Shown: positions 11,113 to 22,226 of the stretch, piece by piece
Layout of the letters: each line of letters opens with the position of its first letter
Numbering within the stretch: the stretch's first letter is position 1
Origin: Rhodospirillales bacterium
GTDB taxonomy: Bacteria > Pseudomonadota > Alphaproteobacteria > Rhodospirillales > SHVQ01
Direction: 5' to 3'
Assembly: GCA_009694195.1 (NCBI GenBank)
Contig: SHVQ01000003.1
Span: 87,811 to 151,810 of the forward strand
Length of the DNA stretch: 64,000 bases
Notes under the pieces: generated by a model
The model's database searches: none
What the model saw: the letters and a program-made list of their open reading frames with translations, nothing else
What the model was told of the DNA's origin: nothing
Made by a program: the position numbers and the translations under genes

Positions 11113-11385
11113 TCAGTTGACGGCCTCTTTCAATGCTTTGCCGGCCTTGAACTTCGGCTGGTTCGACGCGGCGATCTTGATCGGCTCGCCCGTCCGCGGA
11201 TTGCGTCCCATGCTCGCGGAACGGCGGGTCACGTGAAACGTTCCGAATCCGACCAGGCGAACTTCCTTGCCCTTCTTGAGCGAGGCGGTGACGGAGTCGA
11301 TCAAACCATCGACGGCCTTGCTCGCGTCGACTTTCGACAGACCGGCGCTGCTGGCGACGGCTGCGATGAGGTCATTCTTATTCAA
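11113..11385 (-). CDS. hupB: HU-family nucleoid DNA-binding protein
   Basis: This 90-residue histone-like protein binds and bends DNA as a dimer. It begins MNKNDLIAAVASSAGLSK and has the family core KKGKEVRLVGFGTFHVTRRSA. The beta-arm block GRNPRTGEPIKIAASNQPKFKAGKALK follows. Length is exactly typical. It lies directly downstream of lon, a conserved order in Proteobacteria, and is followed by a strong terminator. Confidence 0.95.
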   Translation of the reverse strand: MNKNDLIAAVASSAGLSKVDASKAVDGLIDSVTASLKKGKEVRLVGFGTFHVTRRSASMGRNPRTGEPIKIAASNQPKFKAGKALKEAVN

Positions 11386-11683
11386 TGGAGGGCCCCCTTT
11401 GTTGGAGAGTGGTAAACCTGCGCCTCGGGATGTGGTCGGTCAGACGACGCTGCAGACGCGAAATCATCCAAAGACGGCCACGAGTCTAAATCGCGGTTTT
11501 CAGCGGCGTCAACCGAAGAAACCCTGTTTTCCCCAGGAATATTGCAGTTTTCCGCGGGTCCCCGCGTGAGCTTCCGATAAGTGATTGATTGAACAGAGCG
11601 ATTGCAAGCACCCGCGCGCCGCTTCGCGCGCGGTAAATGCGACGCACGCGTCGATTCGCAGGGCCGAAAAAAGCGAGCGCGGC
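11386..11683. other. Intergenic region between lon and hupB
   Basis: About 300 bases without a convincing gene. It should contain the hupB promoter on the minus strand. A short GC hairpin near 11610-11632 follows the lon stop, but it has no T tract, so I do not call it a terminator. ORFs crossing it are antisense shadows with arginine-rich, non-conserved translations. Confidence 0.6.
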
Positions 11684-14110
<2,427 letters not shown>

Positions 14111-14222
14111 GATCTCTTTGCCTGGGCTAAAGGGACCGGCAGTTTCGGGCCGGAATAGGATGCTCTACCGAACAAAATGTGGTGTCGGTCAGGCCCTTAC
14201 GCAAGAGGGGCTAACCTATATT

Positions 14223-15488
14223 TCATGCGCTGCTCTCCATGTCGTTCCGGCGGTCCGAGTAGATATAGAGGGGCTTGCTCTTTTCCTCGGACACTTCCCG
14301 GTTGACGACCACCTCCTCGACCCCGTTGAGGCCGGGGAGATCGAACATGGTCTCCAGCAGGATGCATTCCATAATCGAGCGGAGCCCGCGGGCCCCGGTT
14401 TTGCGCTCGACCGCGCGCTCGGCGATCTTGTCGAGCGCGCTGTCGGTGAACGTGAGGCGCACGCTCTCCATCTCGAACAGGCGCTGATACTGCTTCACCA
14501 GCGCGTTCTTCGGCTTGGTCAGGATATCGATGAGCGCCTTTTGATCGAGATCGTCCAAGGTCGCTATCACCGGCAAGCGCCCGACGAATTCCGGGATCAA
14601 GCCGTACTTCAAGAGGTCCTCGGGCTCGACCTGGCGGAGAACTTCGCCCGAGCGCTGCTCATCGGGGCTGCGCACGTCGGCACCGAACCCGATGGAGGTG
14701 CCATGCGTCCGGCGCGAGATGATCTTTTCAAGGCCCGAGAACGCGCCGCCGCAGACGAACAGGATGTTGGTCGTGTCGACCTGCAGGAATTCCTGCTGCG
14801 GATGCTTGCGCCCGCCCTGCGGGGGCACGCTTGCGACCGTGCCTTCCATGATCTTGAGCAACGCCTGCTGCACGCCTTCGCCCGACACGTCGCGGGTGAT
14901 GGAGGGGTTGTCGGACTTGCGTGAAATCTTGTCGACTTCGTCGATATAGACGATGCCGCGCTGCGCACGCTCGACGTTGTAGTCGGCGTTCTGCAGGAGC
15001 TTGAGGATGATGTTTTCCACGTCCTCGCCGACGTATCCGGCTTCCGTCAGCGTCGTCGCATCCGCCATCGTGAACGGAACTTCGAGGATGCGGGCCAAAG
15101 TCTGCGCCAGCAGCGTCTTCCCCGACCCGGTCGGTCCGACCAGGAGAATGTTCGACTTGGCGAGCTCCACGTCGTTGTTCTTGGCGCTGTGGTTGAGCCG
15201 CTTGTAATGATTGTGAACGGCGACGGAGAGCACGCGCTTCGCGTGGGCCTGGCCGATCACGTAGTCGTCGAGGACGGCGCAGATCTCGCGCGGCGTCGGC
15301 ACCCCCTCGCCCGATTTCACGAGGTTGGTCTTGTGCTCCTCGCGGATGATGTCCATGCACAGCTCGACGCATTCATCGCAGATGAACACGGTCGGGCCCG
15401 CAATGAGCTTGCGGACCTCGTGCTGGCTCTTTCCGCAGAATGAGCAGTAGAGGGTATTTTTCGCGTCGCCGCCGGCGGATTTGCTCAT
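14223..15488 (-). CDS. clpX: ClpX ATPase subunit of ClpXP protease
   Basis: This 421-residue AAA+ unfoldase feeds substrates to ClpP. It has an N-terminal four-cysteine zinc domain (CSFCGKSQ and CDECVELC) and Walker [19 protein letters not shown]. The pore loop [10 protein letters not shown], Walker [14 protein letters not shown] and the [10 protein letters not shown] loop follow. The Ile-Gly-Phe ClpP-docking loop is present as SIGFGAD. The start ATG at 15488 gives the normal length. The gap to clpP is 150 bases, long enough for an independent promoter. Confidence 0.97.
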   Translation of the reverse strand: MSKSAGGDAKNTLYCSFCGKSQHEVRKLIAGPTVFICDECVELCMDIIREEHKTNLVKSGEGVPTPREICAVLDDYVIGQAHAKRVLSVAVHNHYKRLNHSAKNNDVELAKSNILLVGPTGSGKTLLAQTLARILEVPFTMADATTLTEAGYVGEDVENIILKLLQNADYNVERAQRGIVYIDEVDKISRKSDNPSITRDVSGEGVQQALLKIMEGTVASVPPQGGRKHPQQEFLQVDTTNILFVCGGAFSGLEKIISRRTHGTSIGFGADVRSPDEQRSGEVLRQVEPEDLLKYGLIPEFVGRLPVIATLDDLDQKALIDILTKPKNALVKQYQRLFEMESVRLTFTDSALDKIAERAVERKTGARGLRSIMECILLETMFDLPGLNGVEEVVVNREVSEEKSKPLYIYSDRRNDMESSA

Positions 15489-15638
15489 CGAGGCTCCGTT
15501 CCCGGACTCCCTTTTGCCCGCAACAATGTTAGCCGTTCGCGCGGCTCCCGGACAATCCCTAAAAACGGAGTCCGGAGTCCTTTGGCGACAGCAGCGACCG
15601 AATCGTGGCGGTTATACGGGAAATACCTTATTGCTTCA

Positions 15639-16304
15639 TTAATCCTTCTTCTTGTCATCGCCCCGCGCAGCATCTTCAGCTTCCGATTCGGTCGGCGGAC
15701 GACTGAAGACCACCTCGTCGATCAGTCCGAAAGTCTTAGCTTCCTCCGGAGTCATATAACGGTCGCGCTCGACTGCCTCTTCGATCACATCGAGACTTTG
15801 GCCCGTGTGTTCTTGATAAATGCGGTTCAGGCGCGACCGCAGCAAAAGAATCTCGCGCGCTTGGATCTCGATGTCCGTCGCCTGGCCCTGAACGCCGCCT
15901 GACGGCTGGTGTACCATGATTCGCGAGTTCGGCAGCGCGTACCGCTTGCCCTTCGCACCGCAACAAAGCAGCAGCGAGCCCATGGACGCCGCCTGCCCGA
16001 TGCAGACCGTCGAAACATCGGGGCGAATGTAGCGAATCGTATCGTACATCGCGAGCCCGGAGGTCACGACCCCGCCCGGCGAGTTGATGTAAAAGGCGAT
16101 GTCCTTCTTCGGATTCTCCGATTCCAGGAACAAGAGCTGGGCGCACACGAGGCTGGCCACATAGTCGTCGACCGCGCCCGTGAGAAAAATGATGCGCTCC
16201 TTGAGCAGCCTGGAATAGATGTCGTAAGCCCGCTCGCCCCGGGCGGTCTGCTCCACCACCATGGGGACGAGGGTATTCATGTAGGTTTGGACAGGGTCAG
16301 CCAT
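15639..16304 (-). CDS. clpP: ATP-dependent Clp protease proteolytic subunit
   Basis: This 221-residue serine peptidase forms the ClpXP barrel. The triad is visible as Ser107 in [10 protein letters not shown], His132 in MVHQPSGG and Asp181 in [11 protein letters not shown]. The first 12 residues may be a propeptide, or a downstream Met may be the true start. The C-terminal acidic-basic tail (DDKKKD) is variable in the family. It lies 14 bases after tig, so the two are probably co-transcribed. Confidence 0.96.
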   Translation of the reverse strand: MADPVQTYMNTLVPMVVEQTARGERAYDIYSRLLKERIIFLTGAVDDYVASLVCAQLLFLESENPKKDIAFYINSPGGVVTSGLAMYDTIRYIRPDVSTVCIGQAASMGSLLLCCGAKGKRYALPNSRIMVHQPSGGVQGQATDIEIQAREILLLRSRLNRIYQEHTGQSLDVIEEAVERDRYMTPEEAKTFGLIDEVVFSRPPTESEAEDAARGDDKKKD

Positions 16305-16318
16305 CGTATGCCTTTCTG

Positions 16319-17788
16319 CTAGTCCGCCTTTTTCTTCGCCTTTGTCTTTTTCTTCTTCGCGCTCTCGCCTTCGGCCGCCGGCGTTTCCCCTTCGTCCTGG
16401 TCGGGATCGCGCAGCAGCTCTTCGATCGTCACTTTCTTCTCGGAGACGGACGCCATCTCGACGATGAAATCGACGACCTTGTCTTCATATAAGGGGGCCG
16501 TCAGCGATTGCACGGCTTCCGGTGTCTTTCGATAGTACTCCAGAACCTTCTGCTCCTGGCCAGGGTGCCGGCGCGCCTCCTCCATCATCCCGCGGTTGAT
16601 GTCTTCCTGCGAGAGCCGGATGTTGTTGAGACGCCCGACCTCCGAAAGCACGAGACCGAGCCGCACGCGGCGTTCGGCGATGGAGCGGAACTCGGCTTTC
16701 TGCTCCTCCTCCGATTTCACGTCTTTCTTTTCTGCCTCAGTCTCGCCCTCTTTTTTCTCTTCCTCTTTCCCGGCTGCGTCGTCCGCTTTGGCGGCGTCGC
16801 CTTCGGTGGGGGCCGCCCCTTCGGCCTGCGCACCGAATTGCTTCCAGATGGACTGGAACTCGTTCTCCACCATCTCCTGCGGCACGTCGAACTTGGTGGA
16901 GTCGGCAAGCCTGTCGAGGAGCAAACGCTTCAAGCGCATGCGCGACAGCGACTTGAACTCTTTCTGTTGCTGTTCGCGGATTCCGGTCTTCAGGGCGTCC
17001 AGGGTCTCGAATCCGAGCTTCTTCGCGAGCGCGGCGTCGATCTGGGCCGGCGCGGTCGCTTTGATCTCCTTCACTTTGACTTCGAACACCGCCTCCTTGC
17101 CCGCCAATTCGGCGGCCCCGTAGGCTTCCGGGAACGTCACCTTCACGTCGCGGGCCTCGCCCACCTTCACACCCTCGAGCTGGTCCTCGAATCCGGGAAT
17201 GAAGCTCGCCGAGCCGAGCTCCAGCTCATAGCCTTCGGCCTTGCCGCCCGGAAATTCGGCGCCGTCGATACGCCCGACGAAATCGATCAGCACGACGTCG
17301 CCCTTCCGGCTCGCCCGAGCGTCGGCGACCGGCGTGGCCGACTTATGCTGCTCGGCCAAGCGCGCGAGTGTCTTCTCCACGTCCGCGTCCGCGACGTTGA
17401 CGACCAGCCGCTCGAGCTTAAGCGCGCCGTAGTCGACGGGGGTGATCTCCGGCATGACCTCGACCGCAAACGTATATTCAAGGTCGCCGCCGGCTTTATA
17501 TGAGGTGATTTCGACCTTGGGCGTGCCCGCCGGACGCAGGCCACGCTCGGTCATCGTCCGCTGGGAGGCGTCGGTCACGGTCGCGTCCAGCACTTCGCCA
17601 ACCACCGACGGCCCGAAGCGCTTCCGGAGCAGCGATACCGGTACCTTTCCGGGACGGAAGCCCGGAAGACGCGCGGTTTGCGCGAGCTCGTTCAGCCGGC
17701 TTGCGATTTTTTCTTCGATCTCTTGGGCGGGGACCGCGATCTTGAATTCGCGCCGCAGCCCCTCGTTCTTCGTCTCAACGACTTGCAT
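16319..17788 (-). CDS. tig: Trigger factor, ribosome-associated chaperone
   Basis: This 489-residue protein folds nascent chains at the ribosome exit. The N-terminal ribosome-binding signature is [17 protein letters not shown] (residues 44-60). A central FKBP-type prolyl isomerase domain starts at [20 protein letters not shown], and a long helical C-terminal chaperone domain follows. An acidic/Lys insertion around residues 295-330 ([20 protein letters not shown]) and a Lys-rich C-terminal tail make it longer than E. coli Tig (432). This is common in alphaproteobacteria. Confidence 0.96.
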   Translation of the reverse strand: MQVVETKNEGLRREFKIAVPAQEIEEKIASRLNELAQTARLPGFRPGKVPVSLLRKRFGPSVVGEVLDATVTDASQRTMTERGLRPAGTPKVEITSYKAGGDLEYTFAVEVMPEITPVDYGALKLERLVVNVADADVEKTLARLAEQHKSATPVADARASRKGDVVLIDFVGRIDGAEFPGGKAEGYELELGSASFIPGFEDQLEGVKVGEARDVKVTFPEAYGAAELAGKEAVFEVKVKEIKATAPAQIDAALAKKLGFETLDALKTGIREQQQKEFKSLSRMRLKRLLLDRLADSTKFDVPQEMVENEFQSIWKQFGAQAEGAAPTEGDAAKADDAAGKEEEKKEGETEAEKKDVKSEEEQKAEFRSIAERRVRLGLVLSEVGRLNNIRLSQEDINRGMMEEARRHPGQEQKVLEYYRKTPEAVQSLTAPLYEDKVVDFIVEMASVSEKKVTIEELLRDPDQDEGETPAAEGESAKKKKTKAKKKAD

Positions 17789-17887
17789 ACAATTCCTCGA
17801 TCTCAGCGTGTTGCGAACCTGCGGCCCAGGGCGCGGTCGTCAGTGCCGACCGTCGCAGTTTAGGGAATTCCGTTCCACAGGAACAAC

Positions 17888-17972
17888 TGGTGCGGGCGGA
17901 GGGATTTGAACCCCCACGGATTGCTCCACAGGCTCCTAAGACCTGCGTGTCTACCAGTTCCACCACGCCCGC
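17888..17972 (-). tRNA. tRNA-Leu (TAG)
   Basis: This is an 85-nt class II tRNA with acceptor stem GCGGGCG/CGCCCGC and a GTGGTGGAA D-arm. The anticodon stem CAGGT/GCCTG region encloses TAG (CTTAGGA loop). A long variable arm, a T-loop TTCAAAT and an encoded CCA follow. It lies upstream of tig on the same strand. Confidence 0.94.
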
Positions 17973-18102
17973 TAGGACACCGCGGACCCGGGCGGGGGCG
18001 CGACTCTATAGGATCGGTGACCTCTGTCAATCGCCGCCGGCCGCCCCACGGCAGGCTCGGTGCGGAATCGCCGCCGGCCGGGAGAAACTTGACGGCTGCC
18101 AC

Positions 18103-18126
18103 AATATGATATCATGATATCATATT
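18103..18126. promoter_or_regulatory. 24-bp perfect palindrome, probable toxin-antitoxin operator
   Basis: The 24 bases from 18103 to 18126 are a perfect self-complementary sequence built from ATGATATCAT units. It ends 14 bases before the antitoxin ATG. Ribbon-helix-helix antitoxins bind such palindromes with their toxin to repress their own operon, so this is the likely operator. Confidence 0.8.
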
Positions 18127-18140
18127 GGCGGCGGGAGCTC

Positions 18141-18386
18141 ATGGCACAACTGATTGTCCGCAAACTCGAAGACAGCGTGAAGGCCCTGCTCACCCGGCGC
18201 GCGCGACGTCACGGCCGTAGTCTGGAAGCCGAAGTTCGCGCGATCCTGCGCGTCGCGGCACGGGACGACGATGGCCCGCCCGTGCGGCTTGGCAGCCGAA
18301 TCGCTGGACGCTTCGCGGGCAAGGGTCTCGGCACGGAGATCGAAGAGTTGCGCGGACAGAGAGTCCGCCCGCCTCGTCTGCGGTGA
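18141..18386 (+). CDS. FitA/VapB-type ribbon-helix-helix antitoxin
   Basis: This 81-residue antitoxin has an N-terminal RHH DNA-binding segment (AQLIVRKLEDSVKALLTRRARRHGRSLEAEVRAILR). A short toxin-binding tail (residues 50-81) follows. I chose the ATG at 18141 because it follows a GGGAG ribosome-binding site, rather than an upstream in-frame start that lies inside the operator palindrome. The stop overlaps the toxin start (GTGA), which indicates translational coupling. Confidence 0.88.
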   Translation: MAQLIVRKLEDSVKALLTRRARRHGRSLEAEVRAILRVAARDDDGPPVRLGSRIAGRFAGKGLGTEIEELRGQRVRPPRLR

Positions 18387-18802
18387 TCATCCTCGACACC
18401 AATGTGCTGTCGGCCGTGATGCAGACGGCGCCCGATCCGAGCGTCGTCTCCTGGCTCGACCGGCAACCTTGGGAATCCGTATGGACGACCGCCATCACGA
18501 CGATGGAAATCCGGCTCGGGATCGAATTGCTTGGCCCCGGCAAGCGGCGCGCGGCGATCGAGGACGCTTTTGCCCGAATGGTGCATGGCGACTTGGACGG
18601 CCGCGTTCTGCCGTTCGACCAATCCGCGGCCGAGGCGGCTGCCCATCTGGCCGCCGCACGCCGGCGGAGCGGGCGAACAGTGGACATCCGCGACACCCAG
18701 ATCGCCGGCATCGCGCTTGTCCGGCGAGGCACGCTCGCCACGCGCAATGCCCGCCATTTCCAGGATTTGAACGTGCCTGTCGTCGATCCCTGGTCGGCCT
18801 AA
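18383..18802 (+). CDS. PIN-domain toxin (FitB/VapC family ribonuclease)
   Basis: This 139-residue PIN ribonuclease begins at a GTG overlapping the antitoxin stop. The acidic metal site is intact: Asp in MIILDTNVLS, Glu in TTMEIRLGIELL, and Asp residues in TVDIRDTQIAG and the LATRNARHFQDL region. Residues AAARRRSGRTVDIRDTQIAG are the FitB-type signature. It probably cleaves RNA (tRNA or rRNA) when freed from the antitoxin. Confidence 0.9.
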   Translation: MIILDTNVLSAVMQTAPDPSVVSWLDRQPWESVWTTAITTMEIRLGIELLGPGKRRAAIEDAFARMVHGDLDGRVLPFDQSAAEAAAHLAAARRRSGRTVDIRDTQIAGIALVRRGTLATRNARHFQDLNVPVVDPWSA

Positions 18803-18825
18803 GACGTCCAATCCGTCCGCGCTGC

Positions 18826-20253
18826 TCATTCCGCGTTCAGCATCCGAAACGCGCCGGCGGTCGTGATCTTGCCCTCCGACGTATAGGCTTCATGGTTCGA
18901 ATCGATCTCTCCGAGACGATAGAGATAATTGACCATGATGCCGGCCGACTGCTCGATCCCTTTCGGCGACCGGTCGGCCATCCAAGTCAGCCGCTCGATG
19001 CGCGCACCGTTGGTCAGATGGAAATGCGCGACCGGATCGAGCGCCCGCGCGCCCTTCGACTTCTCCTCCAGAAGATAGCGCATGCAGTTCCGCATCAAAG
19101 GGGCGCGCAGCGCGTCCCGCGAGGCCGGCTTGTCCGGCCAGCCGGGATCGGCCAGCAGCGCCTTCAAGGCGCCCTTCGAACCGAGCGTGCCCCCGGTCGC
19201 GACCTTGAGCGCCGCCCGTTCGGCCGGGAGCAGCATGTCGGCCATCCCCTCCTTCAAGGAGGACTCAAGCCATGCGCGGAACCCCGGAATCGGCGACAGG
19301 GTGGCGAACGTCTTCAGTCCCGGGAACTCCTGCCTCAACAGGTCCACCACCCGCTTGATGAGGAAATTGCCGAAGCTGATGCCGGCGAGGCCCTTTTGGG
19401 CGCTCGAAATCGAATAGAAGATCGCGGTGTCCGCCTCGTTCGGGCCGATCACCGGGGCGTTCTCGTCGAGCAGGGCCTGAACATTGCCGGCGAGGCCCTT
19501 GACGAGCGCCACTTCGACGAAGATCAGCGGCTCCTGCGGCATGCGCGGGTGAAAGTAGGCGAAGCAGCGGCGGTCGGAATCGAGCCGGTTCTTAAGATCG
19601 TCCCAGCTCTCGATCGCATGCACCGCTTCGTACGCGATCAGCTTTTCAAGCAGAGCGGCGGGCGCCGAGTTCCACTTGATGCGGCGAAGCTCGAGGAAGT
19701 CGACGTCGAACCACGTCGTCAGAAGACCGCGAAGATCGCGCTCGAGCCCTTCCAAAGCCGAATCCCCGCGCGCAAGCGCGAGCAGCTCCGCCCGCATGTC
19801 GGCGAGAAACTTGACGCCGTCCGGGAGCGCATTGAACTGCGTGAGGAGACGCACGCGCGGCGCCGTGAGCGCTTCGCGCAACACCTGTTCGGCGGCCCTT
19901 GACGCGTCGAGATCGCCGGTTTGAACCGCCGCCTCCGCCGCCGCCTTCACGGCCTGATGATCGACGTCGAACGCGCCGGCCAGGATATTGAGAAAGCCTT
20001 CCCGTCCCTTGGGATCAAGCGCCAGATAGACGTGGCCGAGCGCCGCCGCCTTGGCCCGCGCGGAAACCTCGCCGCCCCGGCGGTCGAGACACGCCTGCAT
20101 TTGACGTTTAAGACGCTCGGCGTCGTCCTCAGGGAGGTCGGGATTGAAGCTCGCCGCCTCTGCGTCATAGGCGGAGCCCGCGATCGCCCGCCATCCGCTG
20201 CGCAGGTTCCTCAGCGTGCGGGAGAGAAAGCTCGCAGATTGGTCATGTGCCAT
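18826..20253 (-). CDS. Malonyl-CoA decarboxylase
   Basis: This 475-residue enzyme decarboxylates malonyl-CoA to acetyl-CoA. It shows the family N-terminal helical domain and the GNAT-like catalytic domain. Typical blocks are CFAYFHPRMPQEPLIFVEVAL, the NEADTAIFYSISSAQKGLAGISFGNFLIK region (Ser and nearby residues for catalysis) and FATLSPIPGFRAWL. The catalytic His lies in VAHFHLTNGA. I use the ATG at 20253; a GTG seven codons upstream is possible. It is converging on the toxin gene and not obviously in an operon with malonate genes. Confidence 0.93.
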   Translation of the reverse strand: MAHDQSASFLSRTLRNLRSGWRAIAGSAYDAEAASFNPDLPEDDAERLKRQMQACLDRRGGEVSARAKAAALGHVYLALDPKGREGFLNILAGAFDVDHQAVKAAAEAAVQTGDLDASRAAEQVLREALTAPRVRLLTQFNALPDGVKFLADMRAELLALARGDSALEGLERDLRGLLTTWFDVDFLELRRIKWNSAPAALLEKLIAYEAVHAIESWDDLKNRLDSDRRCFAYFHPRMPQEPLIFVEVALVKGLAGNVQALLDENAPVIGPNEADTAIFYSISSAQKGLAGISFGNFLIKRVVDLLRQEFPGLKTFATLSPIPGFRAWLESSLKEGMADMLLPAERAALKVATGGTLGSKGALKALLADPGWPDKPASRDALRAPLMRNCMRYLLEEKSKGARALDPVAHFHLTNGARIERLTWMADRSPKGIEQSAGIMVNYLYRLGEIDSNHEAYTSEGKITTAGAFRMLNAE

Positions 20254-20305
20254 GGCTGCTTGACGGGCTTTCACCCCCGAAAGATCGGCAGATCGTCGGG
20301 AGAAT

Positions 20306-21778
20306 TCAAGCCTTGCCCACCCTCTCTTTAAGTGCGTGTAACACCGAAGGTATCTGCTCCGGCAAGTCCTCTGAAATAAGGCCTGGGCCGAACCGGCGGG
20401 CCGCCTCTCCTTCGATCCAGACGGCGGCCGAGGCGGCCGTGAAGGGGTCCATGCCCTGGGCGATCAGCCCGAGCAGAAGTCCCGCAAGGACGTCGCCGGC
20501 CCCGGCCGTCGCGAGGTCCGGTGGCGCGTTCGCGTCGATCACCGCCCGCCCGTCCGGAGCCGCGATCACCGTATCGAAGCCCTTGAGCAGGACCACCGCG
20601 CCCGACTGCTTGGCGGCCGCGCGCGCGCGCGCGAGCTTGTCGCCGTCGAGCCGGAACAGGCGGCGAAACTCGCCCTCGTGCGGCGTGAGGACGCACGGCC
20701 CCGCGATCATCGAAAACAAGACTTGCGGGTCGTCCGCGAAGGCGGTGAGCGCACCCGCATCGAGCACGCACGCCCTGCCCGCCCCGAGCGCGGTCGCAAC
20801 GCGGCGGCGGGTCGTGTTCGAGATCCCGGCTCCCGGACCGACGAGCACCGCATTCTTGCGCTTGTCTTCGAGGAACCGGGCGAACGCGCCGTCGTCGGCG
20901 ACGGGAGCCACCAGCGTCCCCGGCGTGTCGGATGCGTAGATCGCGAAGACCTCGGGCGGCGATGCGATCGTCACCAGGCCGGCCCCGATCCGCCGCGCGC
21001 CCCGTGCCGCGAGCCGCGCGGCGCCCGTCATTTCAGGTCCGCCGACGACGACGGCGTGGCCGCGGCTATATTTGTTGCCTTCCGGCCGCGGCCACGGCAA
21101 GGCGGACAACCAAAGAGCCGGGCCGTTCAGGCGTGTCTTCGGCGACATCCCCGGCAGCACCGATGCCGGGATGCCGATGTCGGAGACGATGAACTCGCCG
21201 CACAGAACCCGTCCAGGCATCAGATAGTGACCGGGCTTCGGCCGAAAAAACGTCACCGTCACGTTGGCCTGCGGCGCCACGCCCAAAACCTCGCCCGTGT
21301 CGCCGCGGACGCCGCTCGGGATGTCGACGGCGACGCAGTGAAGGCGGCGCGCGTTAACGGTCTCGATCGCAGCTTTCGCCGCGCCTTCGACCGGCCGGGC
21401 GAGGCCTGCGCCGAAGAGGGCATCGACGACGAGGCAGCAGTCGCCAAGCGCGTCGGCCGTCAACGGACGGGTTTCGCCGCGCCAACGCTTGGCGTTCGTT
21501 GCCGCATCACCCTTGAGGGCTTCGCGCGAGCCCAACAGCGCCACGTGCGCCGGCCATCCCATTCCGGCAAGAAGCCGGGCGACGACAAATCCGTCGCCGC
21601 CGTTGTTGCCGGGGCCGCACAGGACCGCGACCGGCTGGCGCGGCCAGCGGCGAACGATCTGGCGAACGACCGCGCCTCCCGCCGCTTCCATGAGATCGAG
21701 GCCCGGGATGCCGCCGGCGATGGCCTGGGCGTCGGCGGCGGCCATCTCTTGAACGGTCAGGAGCGCGTTTTCTTCCAT
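20306..21778 (-). CDS. nnr: Bifunctional NAD(P)H-hydrate epimerase / ADP-dependent NAD(P)H-hydrate dehydratase
   Basis: This 490-residue fused repair enzyme restores damaged hydrated NAD(P)H. The N-terminal YjeF epimerase domain (residues 1-215) has VAVLCGPGNNGGDGFVVARLL. The C-terminal ribokinase-like dehydratase domain has AVVVGGPEMTGAARLAARGARR, the VLTPHEGEFRRLF loop and the catalytic ATAGAGDVLAGLL anion hole. ATG at 21778 gives MEENALLTVQEMAAAD and a typical length. An ORF extending a further 360 bases upstream runs into repeat DNA and is rejected. Confidence 0.94.
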   Translation of the reverse strand: MEENALLTVQEMAAADAQAIAGGIPGLDLMEAAGGAVVRQIVRRWPRQPVAVLCGPGNNGGDGFVVARLLAGMGWPAHVALLGSREALKGDAATNAKRWRGETRPLTADALGDCCLVVDALFGAGLARPVEGAAKAAIETVNARRLHCVAVDIPSGVRGDTGEVLGVAPQANVTVTFFRPKPGHYLMPGRVLCGEFIVSDIGIPASVLPGMSPKTRLNGPALWLSALPWPRPEGNKYSRGHAVVVGGPEMTGAARLAARGARRIGAGLVTIASPPEVFAIYASDTPGTLVAPVADDGAFARFLEDKRKNAVLVGPGAGISNTTRRRVATALGAGRACVLDAGALTAFADDPQVLFSMIAGPCVLTPHEGEFRRLFRLDGDKLARARAAAKQSGAVVLLKGFDTVIAAPDGRAVIDANAPPDLATAGAGDVLAGLLLGLIAQGMDPFTAASAAVWIEGEAARRFGPGLISEDLPEQIPSVLHALKERVGKA

Positions 21779-21867
21779 GGCTGGTCCGCACGGAGAGAGA
21801 AATCCCGGCTGCAGATCATAAGGGTCCCGAAGCCGCGCCGGAACCCCTTCTGCCACCCGGCGGTAAT

Positions 21868-21954
21868 GGGTCAGTTTGCTCTCATGCTTCGTCCCTCGAC
21901 ACGCGCGCGCCTCACCCTGAGCTTGTCGAAGGGTGAGGCCGGTCAAACTGACCC
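21868..21954. repeat. Palindromic insertion-like repeat with GGGTCAGTTTG ends
   Basis: Perfect 11-bp inverted termini (21868-21878 and 21944-21954) enclose a second palindromic core, CTCACCCTGAGCTTGTCGAAGGGTGAG. A further partial inverted pair lies just outside (GGTAATGGGT near 21862 and ACATTACCCA near 21988). It resembles a short non-coding mobile repeat and abuts the 5' side of a truncated gene. Confidence 0.75.
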
Positions 21955-22019
21955 CTACCCGCCCGGTGACCCGATGGCACCCCGGGACATTACCCATTAA
22001 TATCGGCACCGGCAGCGAG

Positions 22020-22226
22020 ATGCTTGCCGTCAAGGCATTGGAAGAAATTTCGGATTTCGAACAGCGCGAGGTCTTGCTCGCGTTTCGCCAAGACGGAAAA
22101 GTGCTGCGGGTGCGCGACCGGGGGCCGCTCTGGATCATCTATCCGCTCGAGGCGGGCGCCGCGGCCCACAGCCTGGAAACGCGCGGGAAAATGGTATGGC
22201 AGCTGAAAGAACTGCGAGTCCAATGA
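22020..22226 (+). pseudogene. 5'-truncated molybdopterin-dependent oxidoreductase (C-terminal fragment)
   Basis: The 69-codon remnant reads EEISDFEQREVLLAF, RVRDRGPLWIIYPLE and MVWQLKELRVQ. These match the C-terminal end of small SUOX-like molybdopterin-binding oxidoreductases, which normally run about 150-170 residues. The N-terminal two thirds and any signal peptide are missing, and palindromic repeat DNA lies upstream. Its stop overlaps the histidine-kinase ATG (ATGA), so the original coupling to the kinase survives. It is possibly still translated, but no cofactor site remains. Confidence 0.7.

Noticed and set aside
11605..11635. Intrinsic terminator for lon
   Set aside because: The hairpin CCGCGCGC...GCGCGCGG exists but is not followed by a T tract on the minus strand.
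14111..14222. Sigma-32-like heat-shock promoter upstream of lon
   Set aside because: A CTTG-like -35 is present on the minus strand, but no convincing -10 lies at the right spacing.
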